Origin: Sneathiella aquimaris
GTDB taxonomy: Bacteria; Pseudomonadota; Alphaproteobacteria; Sneathiellales; Sneathiellaceae
NCBI RefSeq assembly: GCF_026409565.1
Contig: NZ_CP112881.1
Span: forward strand, 3,107,501-3,171,500
Direction of reading: 5' to 3'
Length of the DNA stretch: 64,000 bases
Below, one piece after another: positions 36,610-45,427 of the stretch (positions are counted from its first letter, which is position 1; each line of letters begins with the position of its first letter). A program made the position numbers and the translations under genes. Below the pieces are notes generated by a model. The model was not told the origin of the DNA and did not search any database. It was given only the letters and a program-made list of their open reading frames with translations.

Positions 36610-37854
36610 TTATTTAGGCCGGCGCATTTTGCAGGTCGTAGGCAGAGCGGTATCCGCTGCTGCAACAGTGCTTTCTGTTCTCATGCCAAATCCTGAATTA
36701 TCAGAATCAAACGTGATATTTTCGTCAGTATGAACAGAAACATGGATCGGCTGGATAAGCTGATGGTCATCAGCACGCATCACTAGTTTTTCACCATGCA
36801 AAGAGGTGAATTCCATGCCTTCAAGTGCAGCCGCTACGTCGATTGGCTTTTCACTTCCACTTTTCTCCATTGCAGCTGCAAGCATCTGGATTGCATTTGC
36901 AATACGGAACTGAGAAATATCTTTTTCAGGATTTTTCGCTTTAAATCCTTTGTGATATGTCGTGTAAGCATCTGTGCTCGGAGGGTTCAAAGGACCTTCA
37001 TGGACCAGGCGAATTTTGTTCTTACCGCTGGCACCAATTGTTTTCGTAATACCATCATTGGCGGCATAGTATGTGTAAATCGGAACATCAAGACCTGTTT
37101 CACCAATGGCCTTACCAAGACCAACCATATCGGCACCCCAGTTACCTGTGATAACCGCATCAGCACCGGAAGCCCGGATTTTAGTAGCGTATGGTGTAAA
37201 GTCTTTCACTTTTCCGATCGGGTGCAGCTCGTTGCCTACGATTGTAATATCAGGGCGTTTTTCACCCAAGAATTTAACAGCCGCAGCAGCAACAGCCTTA
37301 CCGAAGGAATAATCCTGACCAATCAAGTACACTTTTTTAATGCTCTCTTTGGTCTTGATCACGTCCGTCAATGCGTTCATTTTGATGTCAGCATTGGCGT
37401 CAAAGCGGAAGTGCCAGTAGTTACATTTTGCGTTTGTCAAAGCAGGATCAACTGCTGAGTAGTTCAAAAACAGAACCCGATTTTCCGGATTACGCTTATT
37501 GTGCTTTTTAATCGCATCCGTGAGGGCGTTCGCAACACCAGAGCTGTTGCCCTGGGCAATATAGTGAACACCTTCACCGATCGCCCGTTTCAATTGAACG
37601 AGGCTTTCTTTAGGGCTGATTTTGTTATCGTAAGGAACGATTTCAAATTTCTTGCCACCGAGAACACCGCCCTTTTTGTTCACGAGTTCTTCAACAGCAT
37701 ATTTAAACTGGGCCAGTCCATTTGTTCCGGTTGCGGCAAACGGTCCTGAAAGTGGATCGATAAATCCAATTTTAATCGTGTCTGCTGCTTGTGCAGAAAA
37801 TGCAGTAAGGGCTGCGAGGGTAGCGCCTGTTAGGATCTTGGATCTTATTTTCAA
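36610..37854 (-). CDS. periplasmic branched-chain amino-acid-type binding protein (LivK-like)
   Basis: A 414-residue type I periplasmic binding protein. I start it at TTG 37854, which follows GGAGGAAAAA, giving MKIRSKILTGATLAALTAFSAQA, a clean signal peptide cut before ADTIKIGFIDPLSG. An ATG at 37884 would add ten hydrophilic residues and has no ribosome site. Ligand-pocket segments include DPLSGPFAATG, GNSSGVANALTDA, and YLIGQDYSFGKAVAA. First gene of the liv operon. The family also binds amides, aromatic acids and other ligands, so leucine-type specificity is an inference. Confidence 0.92.
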   Translation of the reverse strand: MKIRSKILTGATLAALTAFSAQAADTIKIGFIDPLSGPFAATGTNGLAQFKYAVEELVNKKGGVLGGKKFEIVPYDNKISPKESLVQLKRAIGEGVHYIAQGNSSGVANALTDAIKKHNKRNPENRVLFLNYSAVDPALTNAKCNYWHFRFDANADIKMNALTDVIKTKESIKKVYLIGQDYSFGKAVAAAAVKFLGEKRPDITIVGNELHPIGKVKDFTPYATKIRASGADAVITGNWGADMVGLGKAIGETGLDVPIYTYYAANDGITKTIGASGKNKIRLVHEGPLNPPSTDAYTTYHKGFKAKNPEKDISQFRIANAIQMLAAAMEKSGSEKPIDVAAALEGMEFTSLHGEKLVMRADDHQLIQPIHVSVHTDENITFDSDNSGFGMRTESTVAAADTALPTTCKMRRPK

Positions 37855-37884
37855 TTTTTCCTCCCATCGGGATTGATTATCCAT

Positions 37885-38368
37885 TTTTCTGCCTGGTCTA
37901 TTTTTTTCTTATTTGGGAAAAACATCCGGGGTTTAGATTAACTCTTTATCCTTCCCGGTACTTCCGTGCGTTTTTATAATATTATTGTTGAACCCATTTT
38001 TGTGACCGAAGCTCAAACAGTATAATTTTCATTTCTCAAAGATTTCAACCCAAAAAGTCGCCCAGTTGCGCCTAAAAATTAGGCATTTCCCATTATTTAA
38101 ATTGTTTTATGAAAAACATACCTCTCCTGAAAGTAATAGAGCTGGCATTTTCAATAAAACAGTTTGAGTACTTCAGCCCGCGACTATACATCGCAGTAAA
38201 TAAATAAATTCGGGTCTTTCCGCGGACAATAAGGCCCAACCGAAGGGCACTCACGTGCCTCAATAAAATTTAATTGTTAAACCTTGCCTGCGAAGAATGT
38301 TTGAACCTCAAGCAACAAACAGTTACAGTCCCCCCCAACACACATAGAACGGTCCCATCGGCACAATT
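37885..38368. other. 484-nt intergenic region upstream of the liv operon
   Basis: No coding frame with a credible ribosome site was found. It should hold the promoter of the livK-like gene (minus) and of the DUF454 gene (plus). The only structure seen is the short palindrome GCCTAA-AAA-TTAGGC (38070-38084), which could be a regulator site. The region is AT-rich. Confidence 0.5.
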
Positions 38369-38779
38369 ATGACTGAGAAATCCAAAAAAATTGTTCTGAT
38401 GTTTATCGGCTGGTTCTTTGTCGGACTAGGGGGCGTAGGCGTAGTCTTACCCGTCTTGCCAACGACCCCGTTTCTCCTTATTTCCCTATGGGCGTTTTCC
38501 CAGTCTTCCGATCGGTTTCATGACTGGTTATATCACCACAAACTGTTTGGCCCCCCTCTTCAGGAATGGTCGAAATATGGCGTTATCCCTTTGCGTGCCA
38601 AAGTATTTTCCATTGGAACGATGGCAATCAGCGCGACCCTGGTAGTCCTTTTTTCGAACGTCCCCTGGTACGGATTGTCCGGCATGCTGGCACTGATGGC
38701 CGTTGGCGCAGGCTTCATCCTTACCCGCCCGAGCAAACGCCCATCAGTGCCGACAAAAGACGTTCCACCTGTCAGCTAA
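38369..38779 (+). CDS. YbaN-family (DUF454) inner-membrane protein
   Basis: A 136-residue membrane protein with three or four helices. The conserved DUF454 core GWFFVGLGGVGVVLPVLPTTPFLLISLWAFSQSSDRFHDWLYHH is complete, followed by GPPLQEW. Function of the family is unknown. Its last 8 nt overlap the end of the convergent nucleoside hydrolase gene, with no terminator visible between them. Confidence 0.88.
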   Translation: MTEKSKKIVLMFIGWFFVGLGGVGVVLPVLPTTPFLLISLWAFSQSSDRFHDWLYHHKLFGPPLQEWSKYGVIPLRAKVFSIGTMAISATLVVLFSNVPWYGLSGMLALMAVGAGFILTRPSKRPSVPTKDVPPVS

Positions 38780-39716
38780 ACCGTGCCAACCTGTCGATAA
38801 GCAGATTAAAAAAACCGTCCACATTTAACCCGTCACAAATATAGGCATTCGGTGTCTTTTCCTGAATGTCCCACCAGTCGGCCAGGGTTTGCCCCATCGT
38901 CAATTCAGATCCGATTTCGATATCTAGAAAGACTTTTCGTCCAGAAAACAACTCCGGATCGATGAGATATGCAATGACGCATGGATCGTGCAAAGGACCT
39001 CCATCAAAGCCATATCGGGTCATGTCAAACCGATTAAAGTAATCCAACATGCCGCCGCAAACATCGCCAACTGGCGAATCAAGGTCTATCATGCGCTTAA
39101 GCCGTTCAGGCGTAACCAACGCTTTATGGGTGACATCCAATGGCATCATCGTGAATTCCACACCTGCATCCAGAACGATTTTAGCCGCTTGCGGATCTAC
39201 ATAAATATTAAACTCAGCCGCTGGCGTTGTGTTGCCCAACTCCTTGATCGCACCTCCCATGCAAACGATTTCCTGAATTTTGGGAACGATACCGGGCTCC
39301 TTCATCATGGCGAGGGCGATATTTGTCATCGGGCCGATCGGACACAGAGTAATCGACTTATCATCCGCGGCCATGCAGGCTTCAATAATAAAATCAACCG
39401 CGTGCTGAGATTGCAGAGGCATCGTCGGATCTGGAAGATCAGCGCCATCTATCCCTGTACGTCCATGGATCCATTCTGCCGTGACCAGCGGACGCATCAA
39501 CGGCTGGCGGGCCCCCGCAAAAACTTTAACATCCGGACGGTTGGCAAGCTCACATATTCGGCGCGCATTGCTTTCAGTCAAAGAAAGCGGGACATTGCCC
39601 GCCACCGTCGTAATACCAAGCAGCTCTATTTCTTCTTCAGATGAGAGTGCCAGCAGGATGGCTAACGCATCATCCTGACCTGGATCGCAATCTAATATGA
39701 CCGATCTTTTTTTCAT
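38772..39716 (-). CDS. nucleoside hydrolase (ribonucleoside hydrolase family)
   Basis: Hydrolyses the N-glycosidic bond of nucleosides for base and ribose salvage. The 314-residue protein begins MKKRSVILDCDPGQDDALAILLAL, with the Ca-binding Asp cluster DxDxGxDD. VAGNVPLSLTESNARRICEL, LCPIGPMTNIALAM, FNIYVDPQAAKIVLDAG and HDPCVIAYLIDPELF complete the active site, the last His/Asp pair being typical. Start ATG 39716; ATG 39731 adds five residues. The RihA/RihB/URH split cannot be made by eye. Confidence 0.92.
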   Translation of the reverse strand: MKKRSVILDCDPGQDDALAILLALSSEEEIELLGITTVAGNVPLSLTESNARRICELANRPDVKVFAGARQPLMRPLVTAEWIHGRTGIDGADLPDPTMPLQSQHAVDFIIEACMAADDKSITLCPIGPMTNIALAMMKEPGIVPKIQEIVCMGGAIKELGNTTPAAEFNIYVDPQAAKIVLDAGVEFTMMPLDVTHKALVTPERLKRMIDLDSPVGDVCGGMLDYFNRFDMTRYGFDGGPLHDPCVIAYLIDPELFSGRKVFLDIEIGSELTMGQTLADWWDIQEKTPNAYICDGLNVDGFFNLLIDRLARFS

Positions 39717-39768
39717 GCGCGTAAATTCCACTGACTGGCTGCCGCTGTCAAGATGTCCTGCGGTAAAA

Positions 39769-41157
39769 CTAACTAATCAACGCCCGCGTTTCGCCAACCT
39801 GCAATAACGCCTTCAATCGGGACAATGCATTTTCCAGAACAGAGTAATCGGGGACACTCATCAAACAAACCCTGACGTAATTATCATCAAGTTGCCGGTT
39901 CATGGCAAAGCGGTCCCCGCCAATCAGCAGAATACCGTCTTCTTTGGCCTGCGTTACAAAATCAGTGGTCGCCATCGTGGCCGGCAGTTTCACCCAAATA
40001 TGGGAAAGAGGACTTCGGACATTCATCTGTCCTTTTGACATCCATGGCTCAAATAACTTGCATGCCAGCGAATACCGTCTCTGATTTTCAGTCAATAAGT
40101 CGTCCTGTTGCTGATAAAGCGTCCCCATTTTCAAAAGCACGTTCACCACATCCAGAGTAAGCGGAGACGTCATCCAGTTTATGACCGTCATCCTGTTCAC
40201 TAATCTGGGGATCAGCTTATCGGGCGCAACAATATGACCAACCCTTAGTCCGGGGCTGAATAGTTTGGAAAAACTGGTCAGATATAAGGATATATCAGGA
40301 GCCAATTCCCAAAAGGACGGTAACCGATTACGTTGCAACGGATTGTAAACACCATCTTCGACGATCGAAATATGGTGCTCTCTGGCAATCGTGACAATTT
40401 TTTTTCGCCGATCAAGGGACAGAGTTGACCCCGTTGGATTGTGATTCGTTGGTACCGTCACCAGAATTTTGAGTTTACCGCGCCTTGCAACACTCTCGAA
40501 CGCTTCTGGGATCATTCCCTGATCATCCATTTCAATCGCACTAATCCGCAAACCAAGCTCTTGTGCCGCGGCCTTGATACCTGGATACCCAAATTCCTCA
40601 GTAGCAATACTATCCCCCGCATTCGCCAAAGCGGACATCGCTAAAAATAATCCGGACTGTGCCCCTTGTGTGATGAGGATATTCCTCTTCTCCAATGGCC
40701 CGATGAGAGACTCCATCCATTCCTGAGCTGCCGCGGCATCCACTGGGCGCCCCCGACAATCAAAGTACCGGCTATAATCTTCAACATTAAAGTTTTTGGA
40801 AACCAGCTCTAACGCCTGCTTATAGGCCATCTCAATTTGGGGATGATAAAAACGGTTAAGCGACAGATCGATCAGCTGATCCGGCTCCTGACGCGTATTG
40901 TCAGCCGTTGGCATGAACATGCCCGATCCGATCTCCTGCTTATCGCGGCCTGTGCCAAAAACGAAGGTGCCACGCCCAACCTGTCCATAAACGATACCGC
41001 GACGCTCAAGCTCTGCATAAGCCCGTGTAACGGTCCCCACGCTACACTTCATATCCCAAGCCAACTCTCTGTGGGTGGGCAGACGATCCCCTGGCGCCAG
41101 TTCACCTGAGCCAATTTTCGTCAGCAGCCGGTCCACGATCTCGCCAGATTTAGCCAT
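39769..41157 (-). CDS. MocR/PdxR-type GntR-aminotransferase fusion regulator
   Basis: A 462-residue two-domain regulator. Residues 1-70 are a GntR winged helix (LLTKIGSGELAPGDRLPTHRELAWDMKCSVGTVTRAYAELERRGIV). The rest is a class I aminotransferase fold with a PLP-lysine region SFSKLFSPGLRVGHIV and VPTNHNPTGSTLS. Such proteins sense PLP or amino compounds rather than act as enzymes. I take ATG 41157 behind GAGGGA; an upstream ATG (41199) adds 14 residues and invades the operator. Divergent from a LysE exporter, which it probably controls. Confidence 0.9.
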   Translation of the reverse strand: MAKSGEIVDRLLTKIGSGELAPGDRLPTHRELAWDMKCSVGTVTRAYAELERRGIVYGQVGRGTFVFGTGRDKQEIGSGMFMPTADNTRQEPDQLIDLSLNRFYHPQIEMAYKQALELVSKNFNVEDYSRYFDCRGRPVDAAAAQEWMESLIGPLEKRNILITQGAQSGLFLAMSALANAGDSIATEEFGYPGIKAAAQELGLRISAIEMDDQGMIPEAFESVARRGKLKILVTVPTNHNPTGSTLSLDRRKKIVTIAREHHISIVEDGVYNPLQRNRLPSFWELAPDISLYLTSFSKLFSPGLRVGHIVAPDKLIPRLVNRMTVINWMTSPLTLDVVNVLLKMGTLYQQQDDLLTENQRRYSLACKLFEPWMSKGQMNVRSPLSHIWVKLPATMATTDFVTQAKEDGILLIGGDRFAMNRQLDDNYVRVCLMSVPDYSVLENALSRLKALLQVGETRALIS

Positions 41158-41168
41158 ACTTCCCTCAA

Positions 41169-41185
41169 ATTGTAGTAGATACAAT
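41169..41185. promoter_or_regulatory. palindromic operator candidate between mocR-like and lysE-like genes
   Basis: ATTGTA (41169-41174), 5 nt, TACAAT (41180-41185). A related half site TTTGTATC lies at 41232-41240. Position next to the MocR-like start suggests autoregulation and control of the exporter. MocR proteins often use direct repeats, so the true site may combine these half sites. Confidence 0.5.
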
Positions 41186-41192
41186 ATAATTT

Positions 41193-41222
41193 TTGACACA
41201 TCAATTAAAGGGACAATATAAC
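41193..41222 (+). promoter_or_regulatory. candidate promoter for the LysE-family gene
   Basis: TTGACA (41193-41198) and TATAAC (41217-41222), 18 nt apart, followed about 30 nt later by the ATG at 41254. It lies between the two TTGTA-type half sites. Confidence 0.5.
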
Positions 41223-41253
41223 GACAATTAGTTTTGTATCAAGGAATATTGCC

Positions 41254-41862
41254 ATGCCAATAGAGACAATCGCACTTGTTTTTTTCTTTGCTGTATCCAT
41301 GGTGGGTTCTCCCGGGCCGGCCAATATGGCTTTAATGGCTTCCGGTGCCCGTTTTGGATATCGGAAATCAGTCCCATTTCTTTTTGGCACTTTGTCAGGA
41401 TTTATTCTGGTAGGGATCGGTGTTGCTGTTGGTGTCGGCACCTTATTCGCAAACTTCCCCACCCTAAAAACGACGTTTCTCGTATTGTCTGCTGGCTACA
41501 TTCTCTATCTGGCCTACAAGATTGCGTTTCAAAAACCCAAATCTGGCGAAACGCTGGAACAACCGGGCTATTTTGCGGGTTGCCTGATCCATCCTCTAAA
41601 TCCAAAAGCCTGGGTTATGATGATTGCTGCCCTGTCTCAGTTTGTGGATCCCGGCAAAGCGCAGATCATCCAGCTTGTAACAATTCAGATTGTCTTCAGC
41701 CTTACCGGCGTGGTTCTCAATTCACTTTGGGTTTTTGCAGGAGCCCTTGTCCACAAGCATGTTAAATCAGAAAAGCTTATGAGCCGGATCAACCAATCTC
41801 TCGCCGTCCTAATGATCATTGTCGTGGCGCTTGCAGTATTCCGCTCTGGAATTTTGGACTGA
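41254..41862 (+). CDS. LysE/RhtB-family amino-acid exporter
   Basis: A 202-residue inner-membrane protein with about six helices. The N-terminal motif SPGPANMALMASGARFGYRKSVPFLFGTLSGF is the LysE/RhtB signature; GCLIHPLNPKAWVMMIAALSQFV is the second conserved block. It exports amino acids or analogues. The divergent MocR-like regulator suggests induction by an amino compound. It stops 2 nt before the convergent histidine-kinase gene. Confidence 0.92.
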   Translation: MPIETIALVFFFAVSMVGSPGPANMALMASGARFGYRKSVPFLFGTLSGFILVGIGVAVGVGTLFANFPTLKTTFLVLSAGYILYLAYKIAFQKPKSGETLEQPGYFAGCLIHPLNPKAWVMMIAALSQFVDPGKAQIIQLVTIQIVFSLTGVVLNSLWVFAGALVHKHVKSEKLMSRINQSLAVLMIIVVALAVFRSGILD

Positions 41863-41864
41863 GA

Positions 41865-43646
41865 TTATGCCCGCACCTGTATTGGCACTATACGGGAGGC
41901 GGGCAGAATAACCGTACAGGTCGTTCCAACGCCCAGCACACTTTCCAACTTAAAGGTTCCCCCATGAATTTCGGCGATCAGCTGTACCAATGTGAGGCCC
42001 AGTCCTGTCCCCTCTGACGCGCGGGCGTAGGAATTTTGCGCCTGCCCGAAACGGGAAAGGACGCGGGGGATATCTGCATCAGCAATACCAATCCCGGTAT
42101 CAATCACCTGCAGGGCCAAACACCCATCTGGTTTTACAAATGCCTTTACAATAACAGTCCCGTTATTTTCCATAAACTTAACCGCGTTACTGACCAGATT
42201 GACCAAGATCTGCTTGATCCTCGTTTCATCCGCAATCAAGTTAGGGATGTCGGCCGGAATGTCACTTTTTAGGCTAACACCAGCCTGATCAGCGCGAACC
42301 GACAGCATCCTGAAGCAGGTATCAACAGAATTCACAATGTTGATTTCCCGTTCCTGCAACTGCATTTGACCGGCTTCAATTTTCGCCACATCAAGAATAT
42401 CATTGATGACCTGAAGCAAATGTTCGCCCGCAGAATGAACATCCCGCGCATATTCTTTATAATTTTCGTGCCCCAAACTTCCAAAGACTTCCGATTTGAT
42501 CAATTCTGAAAAGCCGATTATCGCATTAAGCGGGGTTCGTAGCTCATGGCTCATATTTGCAAGGAAAACCGATTTTGCACCATTTGCAAGTTCCGCGGCT
42601 TCCTTTGCTTTTCTCAAGCTTAACTCTGCCTCAACCCGTGCTGTCATATCCGTGAAGGTGCCTTCAAAATATTCGATCTGTCCATTTTCATCAAAGACAG
42701 GATGGGCATTGACCGCGCCCCAGACATACCCTCCATCGATTTTTGTCCATCGATGAACTTGATCAAGCAAATTCTGGCCTGACCGTAATCTGTCCAAATG
42801 CTTTCTTGCAACCGCTGGCTCTCGATAAAAACTCTCGAAATTTGGCTCATGACTCTCTAAAAGCTCCAGCGAATCCTGATACCCCAACAAATTGGCTAGC
42901 GCGGGATTAACATCCAGAATCTCGCCCGATAAAGTCAACTGATAGATACCCTCCGTCGCGTTCTCGAAAATACGGCGGTGACGCAATTCGCTTCTTTCCA
43001 GCCCCTTACGTGCTCGATGGCGCAAATAGGCAAAATACATCATACCAGCAGCCATCAGGAAGACAGCGACGAAAACCATCCTCATACTGTTTCTAAATTC
43101 CTGGACTTTTTCAGCTTGGCGGTGAAGCTCACTTACCGCCAGATCGAGCGCATTATCCTGAAGAACAGCGGCGGTTTTGAGGATATCTCTCAAACCAGCA
43201 GTAATTTCATCAAAGGCTTTATCGTATTCTTCCGGGTTCTCACGGGCAACAATGGTGCGCAAACTATCGATTTGCACTGAAAGGGATTCTGCAATCGCGC
43301 CCAAGCTGTATTCTACAGACACCTGCTGATCAAAACCAAGGCTGACGGCAGACTGAAGATCAGATTTCTGGCTTGATAGGGTGTATAATACAGATCGCAG
43401 AAGTTCGAGTTGCGCCTTATCAGCCAACTCTCCACCGAGCTCCAACTGCTCGATCGCTTCATATGTCTGAGAATAAAATTGATCGACGATCATCTGCTCG
43501 TAAAGCACCGGAACAGGCAGGCTTTCCTCCACCTCTCTCAATGAGAATTGCACGTAGTAAAAAAGAGCTCCTGTAAGTGCCAAAAAAGTAGCTGCCCACA
43601 GTATAAACCCGCCATGCAAGTAACGTTTTTTCCGGTTATCAGACAC
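41865..43646 (-). CDS. membrane PAS-domain sensor histidine kinase
   Basis: A 593-residue sensor. TM helix 1 (about 12-33), a helical periplasmic domain (about 35-187), TM helix 2 (about 189-208), a PAS domain with PAC motif (about 222-340), then HisKA with phosphorylated His367 in [13 protein letters not shown], and HATPase with the N box [19 protein letters not shown] and GTGLGLTLV. The kinase core resembles the PleC/DivJ/PdhS group of alphaproteobacteria. Start codon is GTG 43646 with a weak ribosome site. No response regulator adjoins it, so the partner is unknown. Confidence 0.92.
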   Translation of the reverse strand: MSDNRKKRYLHGGFILWAATFLALTGALFYYVQFSLREVEESLPVPVLYEQMIVDQFYSQTYEAIEQLELGGELADKAQLELLRSVLYTLSSQKSDLQSAVSLGFDQQVSVEYSLGAIAESLSVQIDSLRTIVARENPEEYDKAFDEITAGLRDILKTAAVLQDNALDLAVSELHRQAEKVQEFRNSMRMVFVAVFLMAAGMMYFAYLRHRARKGLERSELRHRRIFENATEGIYQLTLSGEILDVNPALANLLGYQDSLELLESHEPNFESFYREPAVARKHLDRLRSGQNLLDQVHRWTKIDGGYVWGAVNAHPVFDENGQIEYFEGTFTDMTARVEAELSLRKAKEAAELANGAKSVFLANMSHELRTPLNAIIGFSELIKSEVFGSLGHENYKEYARDVHSAGEHLLQVINDILDVAKIEAGQMQLQEREINIVNSVDTCFRMLSVRADQAGVSLKSDIPADIPNLIADETRIKQILVNLVSNAVKFMENNGTVIVKAFVKPDGCLALQVIDTGIGIADADIPRVLSRFGQAQNSYARASEGTGLGLTLVQLIAEIHGGTFKLESVLGVGTTCTVILPASRIVPIQVRA

Positions 43647-43880
43647 TCGTTTTCATTCTTCCCATTGCAACAGAAAACTTTATTTCTGCCAAACTATTCG
43701 GGGTATCGGCAATGACCTAAACGCCCTTAAGTTTTATGACCATTGAGTATAGGTAAATTTCGTTAATTTTATGTAATGATCATAGCCTGACGCCAACGAT
43801 CCTCGTTGAGGTGGATCAAGCCAAATACAAATCAGGCAAGGAATATTCTTATTCTATCGCGAAGGAGACTCCAAACGATG

Positions 43881-44477
43881 TTATTTTTGGTTCAGGGGCG
43901 CAGCGGGAGGCAATAGCCAAGCCCGCATATAGACTTCCAATTGCTGGTGCAATGGCTGATCCCCGTGTCGGGCACAAAAACGCAGCGCCATTGCCTGAGT
44001 AGCAAACGCCTGAACGCCCTCCGCCAGAAGGACCGAAGAAACATCCCGTCGGAAGCAAGAGCGCTCAAACCATCCGGCAAAAACATGAATGGATCGCTCA
44101 AACGTTGCCGCGATCGGACCAATCTCGGTAATTCCGGCAGCCCCGGAATATCGCAAAATTACATCAAAAACGTATCGCTCACATGTCATAAACTCGCAAA
44201 GCGGGATTATCGCCTCTACAAATTCTTCAACATTTTGCGGCGGCGGCATCGCCTGTAAATCATCCAGATAACCATCGATACGGGCACCGATGATGAGATC
44301 CATCAGTGTATCCTTATCTTTAAAATGCGAGAAAAATGTTCCCTTAGCTGTTCCCGCGCGCAGGACCACCTGCTCAACCCGCAACGCTTCAAAGCCATCT
44401 TCCTTTATGATTTCTTCAGCGGCTGCAACCAGACGGGCACGGGTTTGTAATGTTCTTTTTTGTATCGCTCTTGTCAT
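43881..44477 (-). CDS. TetR/AcrR-family transcriptional repressor
   Basis: A 198-residue regulator with an N-terminal HTH (RTLQTRARLVAAAEEIIKEDGFEALRVEQVVLRAGTAKGTFFSHFKDKDTLMDLII, about 8-63) and a divergent ligand-binding C-terminus with a cysteine in SCFRRDV. Divergent from the flavodoxin-fold reductase; the 103-nt gap holds three copies of TTGACC-type palindromes, likely its operators. The adjacent target suggests a quinone-like or electrophilic inducer. Confidence 0.92.
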   Translation of the reverse strand: MTRAIQKRTLQTRARLVAAAEEIIKEDGFEALRVEQVVLRAGTAKGTFFSHFKDKDTLMDLIIGARIDGYLDDLQAMPPPQNVEEFVEAIIPLCEFMTCERYVFDVILRYSGAAGITEIGPIAATFERSIHVFAGWFERSCFRRDVSSVLLAEGVQAFATQAMALRFCARHGDQPLHQQLEVYMRAWLLPPAAPLNQK

Positions 44478-44497
44478 GCCTGCTTATGACAGAAAAA

Positions 44498-44564
44498 TTG
44501 ACCACAGTCAAATTCACTATTGACCGCGGTCAATTTAAGGGCTTATAAAATGACCACGGTCAAT
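44498..44564. promoter_or_regulatory. three palindromic TetR operators overlapping the reductase promoter
   Basis: Copies: TTGACCACAGTCAA (44498-44511), TTGACCGCGGTCAA (44520-44533, perfect and extendable to 16 bp), and ATGACCACGGTCAAT (44550-44564). Centres are 22 and 30 bp apart. The middle copy supplies TTGACC as a -35 element with TTATAA (44543-44548) 17 nt downstream; the third lies between that -10 and the ATG at 44581. Binding would block both divergent promoters. Confidence 0.8.
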
Positions 44565-44580
44565 TATAAGGACATTTACC

Positions 44581-45174
44581 ATGAACGCGAAACGGATCTA
44601 CATCCTCAACGGTCACCCGGCCGCCAACTCATTAAACAGGACATTGGCGGAAGCCTACGCGAACGCTGCGCGCGATGCGGGTCATGATGTTCGGCTCACC
44701 CATCTGTGCGATTTGGATTTTGATCCGGATTATGGTTTCGGCGGATTTGAACAACACAAACCCCTTGAAGCGCCCCTAGAGCAGGTTCTTCAGGATCTGA
44801 GTTGGAGTGAACATCTCGTTATAACAACCCCGCTCTGGTGGGGCGGGTTTCCGGCCAAGCTAAAAGGTCTGATCGATCGAGCCTTTCTTCCCGGCCGAAC
44901 CTTTGATACGCGCACAACCAATTGGCTTGGAATGCCCCAGCCCCTCCTGACCGGCAGAACAGGTCGTATTATTATGACTTCGGATACGCCGGGCTGGTTT
45001 ATGCGCTGGATCTATCGCAATGCTGCCCTACGGCAGTTGCAGGATCAAATTCTCGGATTTGTCGGTATCAAGCCAACCCGGGTCAGCTTTTTCGCCGGCG
45101 CGAGCCACCCTAAATCTGGCCATGTGGAAAAATGGATCAGCGAGGTTCGGAAATTCGGACTGACAGCGGCTTAA
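44581..45174 (+). CDS. NAD(P)H:quinone reductase, flavodoxin-like fold
   Basis: A 197-residue flavoprotein of the KefF/MdaB/NQO1-like family. RIYILNGHPAANSLNRTLAEAY is the FMN/FAD phosphate loop; TTPLWWGGFPAKLKGLIDRAFLPGRTF is the family's conserved central block. It would reduce quinones by two electrons, avoiding semiquinones. ATG 44581 follows TATAAGGACA. Control by the divergent TetR-type protein fits a detoxification role. Confidence 0.92.
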   Translation: MNAKRIYILNGHPAANSLNRTLAEAYANAARDAGHDVRLTHLCDLDFDPDYGFGGFEQHKPLEAPLEQVLQDLSWSEHLVITTPLWWGGFPAKLKGLIDRAFLPGRTFDTRTTNWLGMPQPLLTGRTGRIIMTSDTPGWFMRWIYRNAALRQLQDQILGFVGIKPTRVSFFAGASHPKSGHVEKWISEVRKFGLTAA

Positions 45175-45200
45175 TTGAAAAACCTGAAGAAGATAAGAAA

Positions 45201-45277
45201 TGGTGGGCCCGGCAGGACTCGAACCTGCGACCAGACCGTTATGAGCGGTCGGCTCTAACCAACTGAGCTACAGGCCC
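45201..45277 (-). tRNA. tRNA with CAU anticodon, probably tRNA-Ile2 (lysidine type)
   Basis: A 77-nt cloverleaf with encoded CCA. Acceptor GGGCCTG pairs with CGGGCCC, D arm GTAGCTCAGTTGGTTAGAGC is normal, anticodon stem GACCG/CGGTC encloses CTCATAA (anticodon CAT), and the T arm is GCAGGTTCGAGTCCTGC. The TGGTCG variable region and G1-C72 closure resemble tRNA-Ile2 rather than initiator Met; elongator Met remains possible. It lies between the quinone reductase and rpoD terminator. Confidence 0.92.
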
Positions 45278-45383
45278 ACCGAAGCGCTTACGCGCTAACA
45301 AAACGAAACACGTCCCGTTTCGTGATTATTTACCGCGTTCGGAAGAAAGAAGCAATTCCTGAAACGCACCAACCACAAAAAAA

Positions 45384-45404
45384 GCGAACCGTTGTTCGGT
45401 TCGC
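45384..45404. terminator. bidirectional terminator downstream of rpoD
   Basis: GCGAACCG (45384-45391) and CGGTTCGC (45397-45404) flanked by seven A on the left and six T on the right, so it works on both strands; it ends rpoD on the minus strand and shields it from the plus-strand reductase. Confidence 0.85.
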
Positions 45405-45427
45405 TTTTTTCACGTCGTCTTGTCGTT

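Noticed and set aside
43811-44002. 63-codon plus-strand frame overlapping the TetR gene end
   Set aside because: Its ribosome site is in contact with the GTG, most of it is antisense to the TetR coding sequence, and the protein has no recognisable features.
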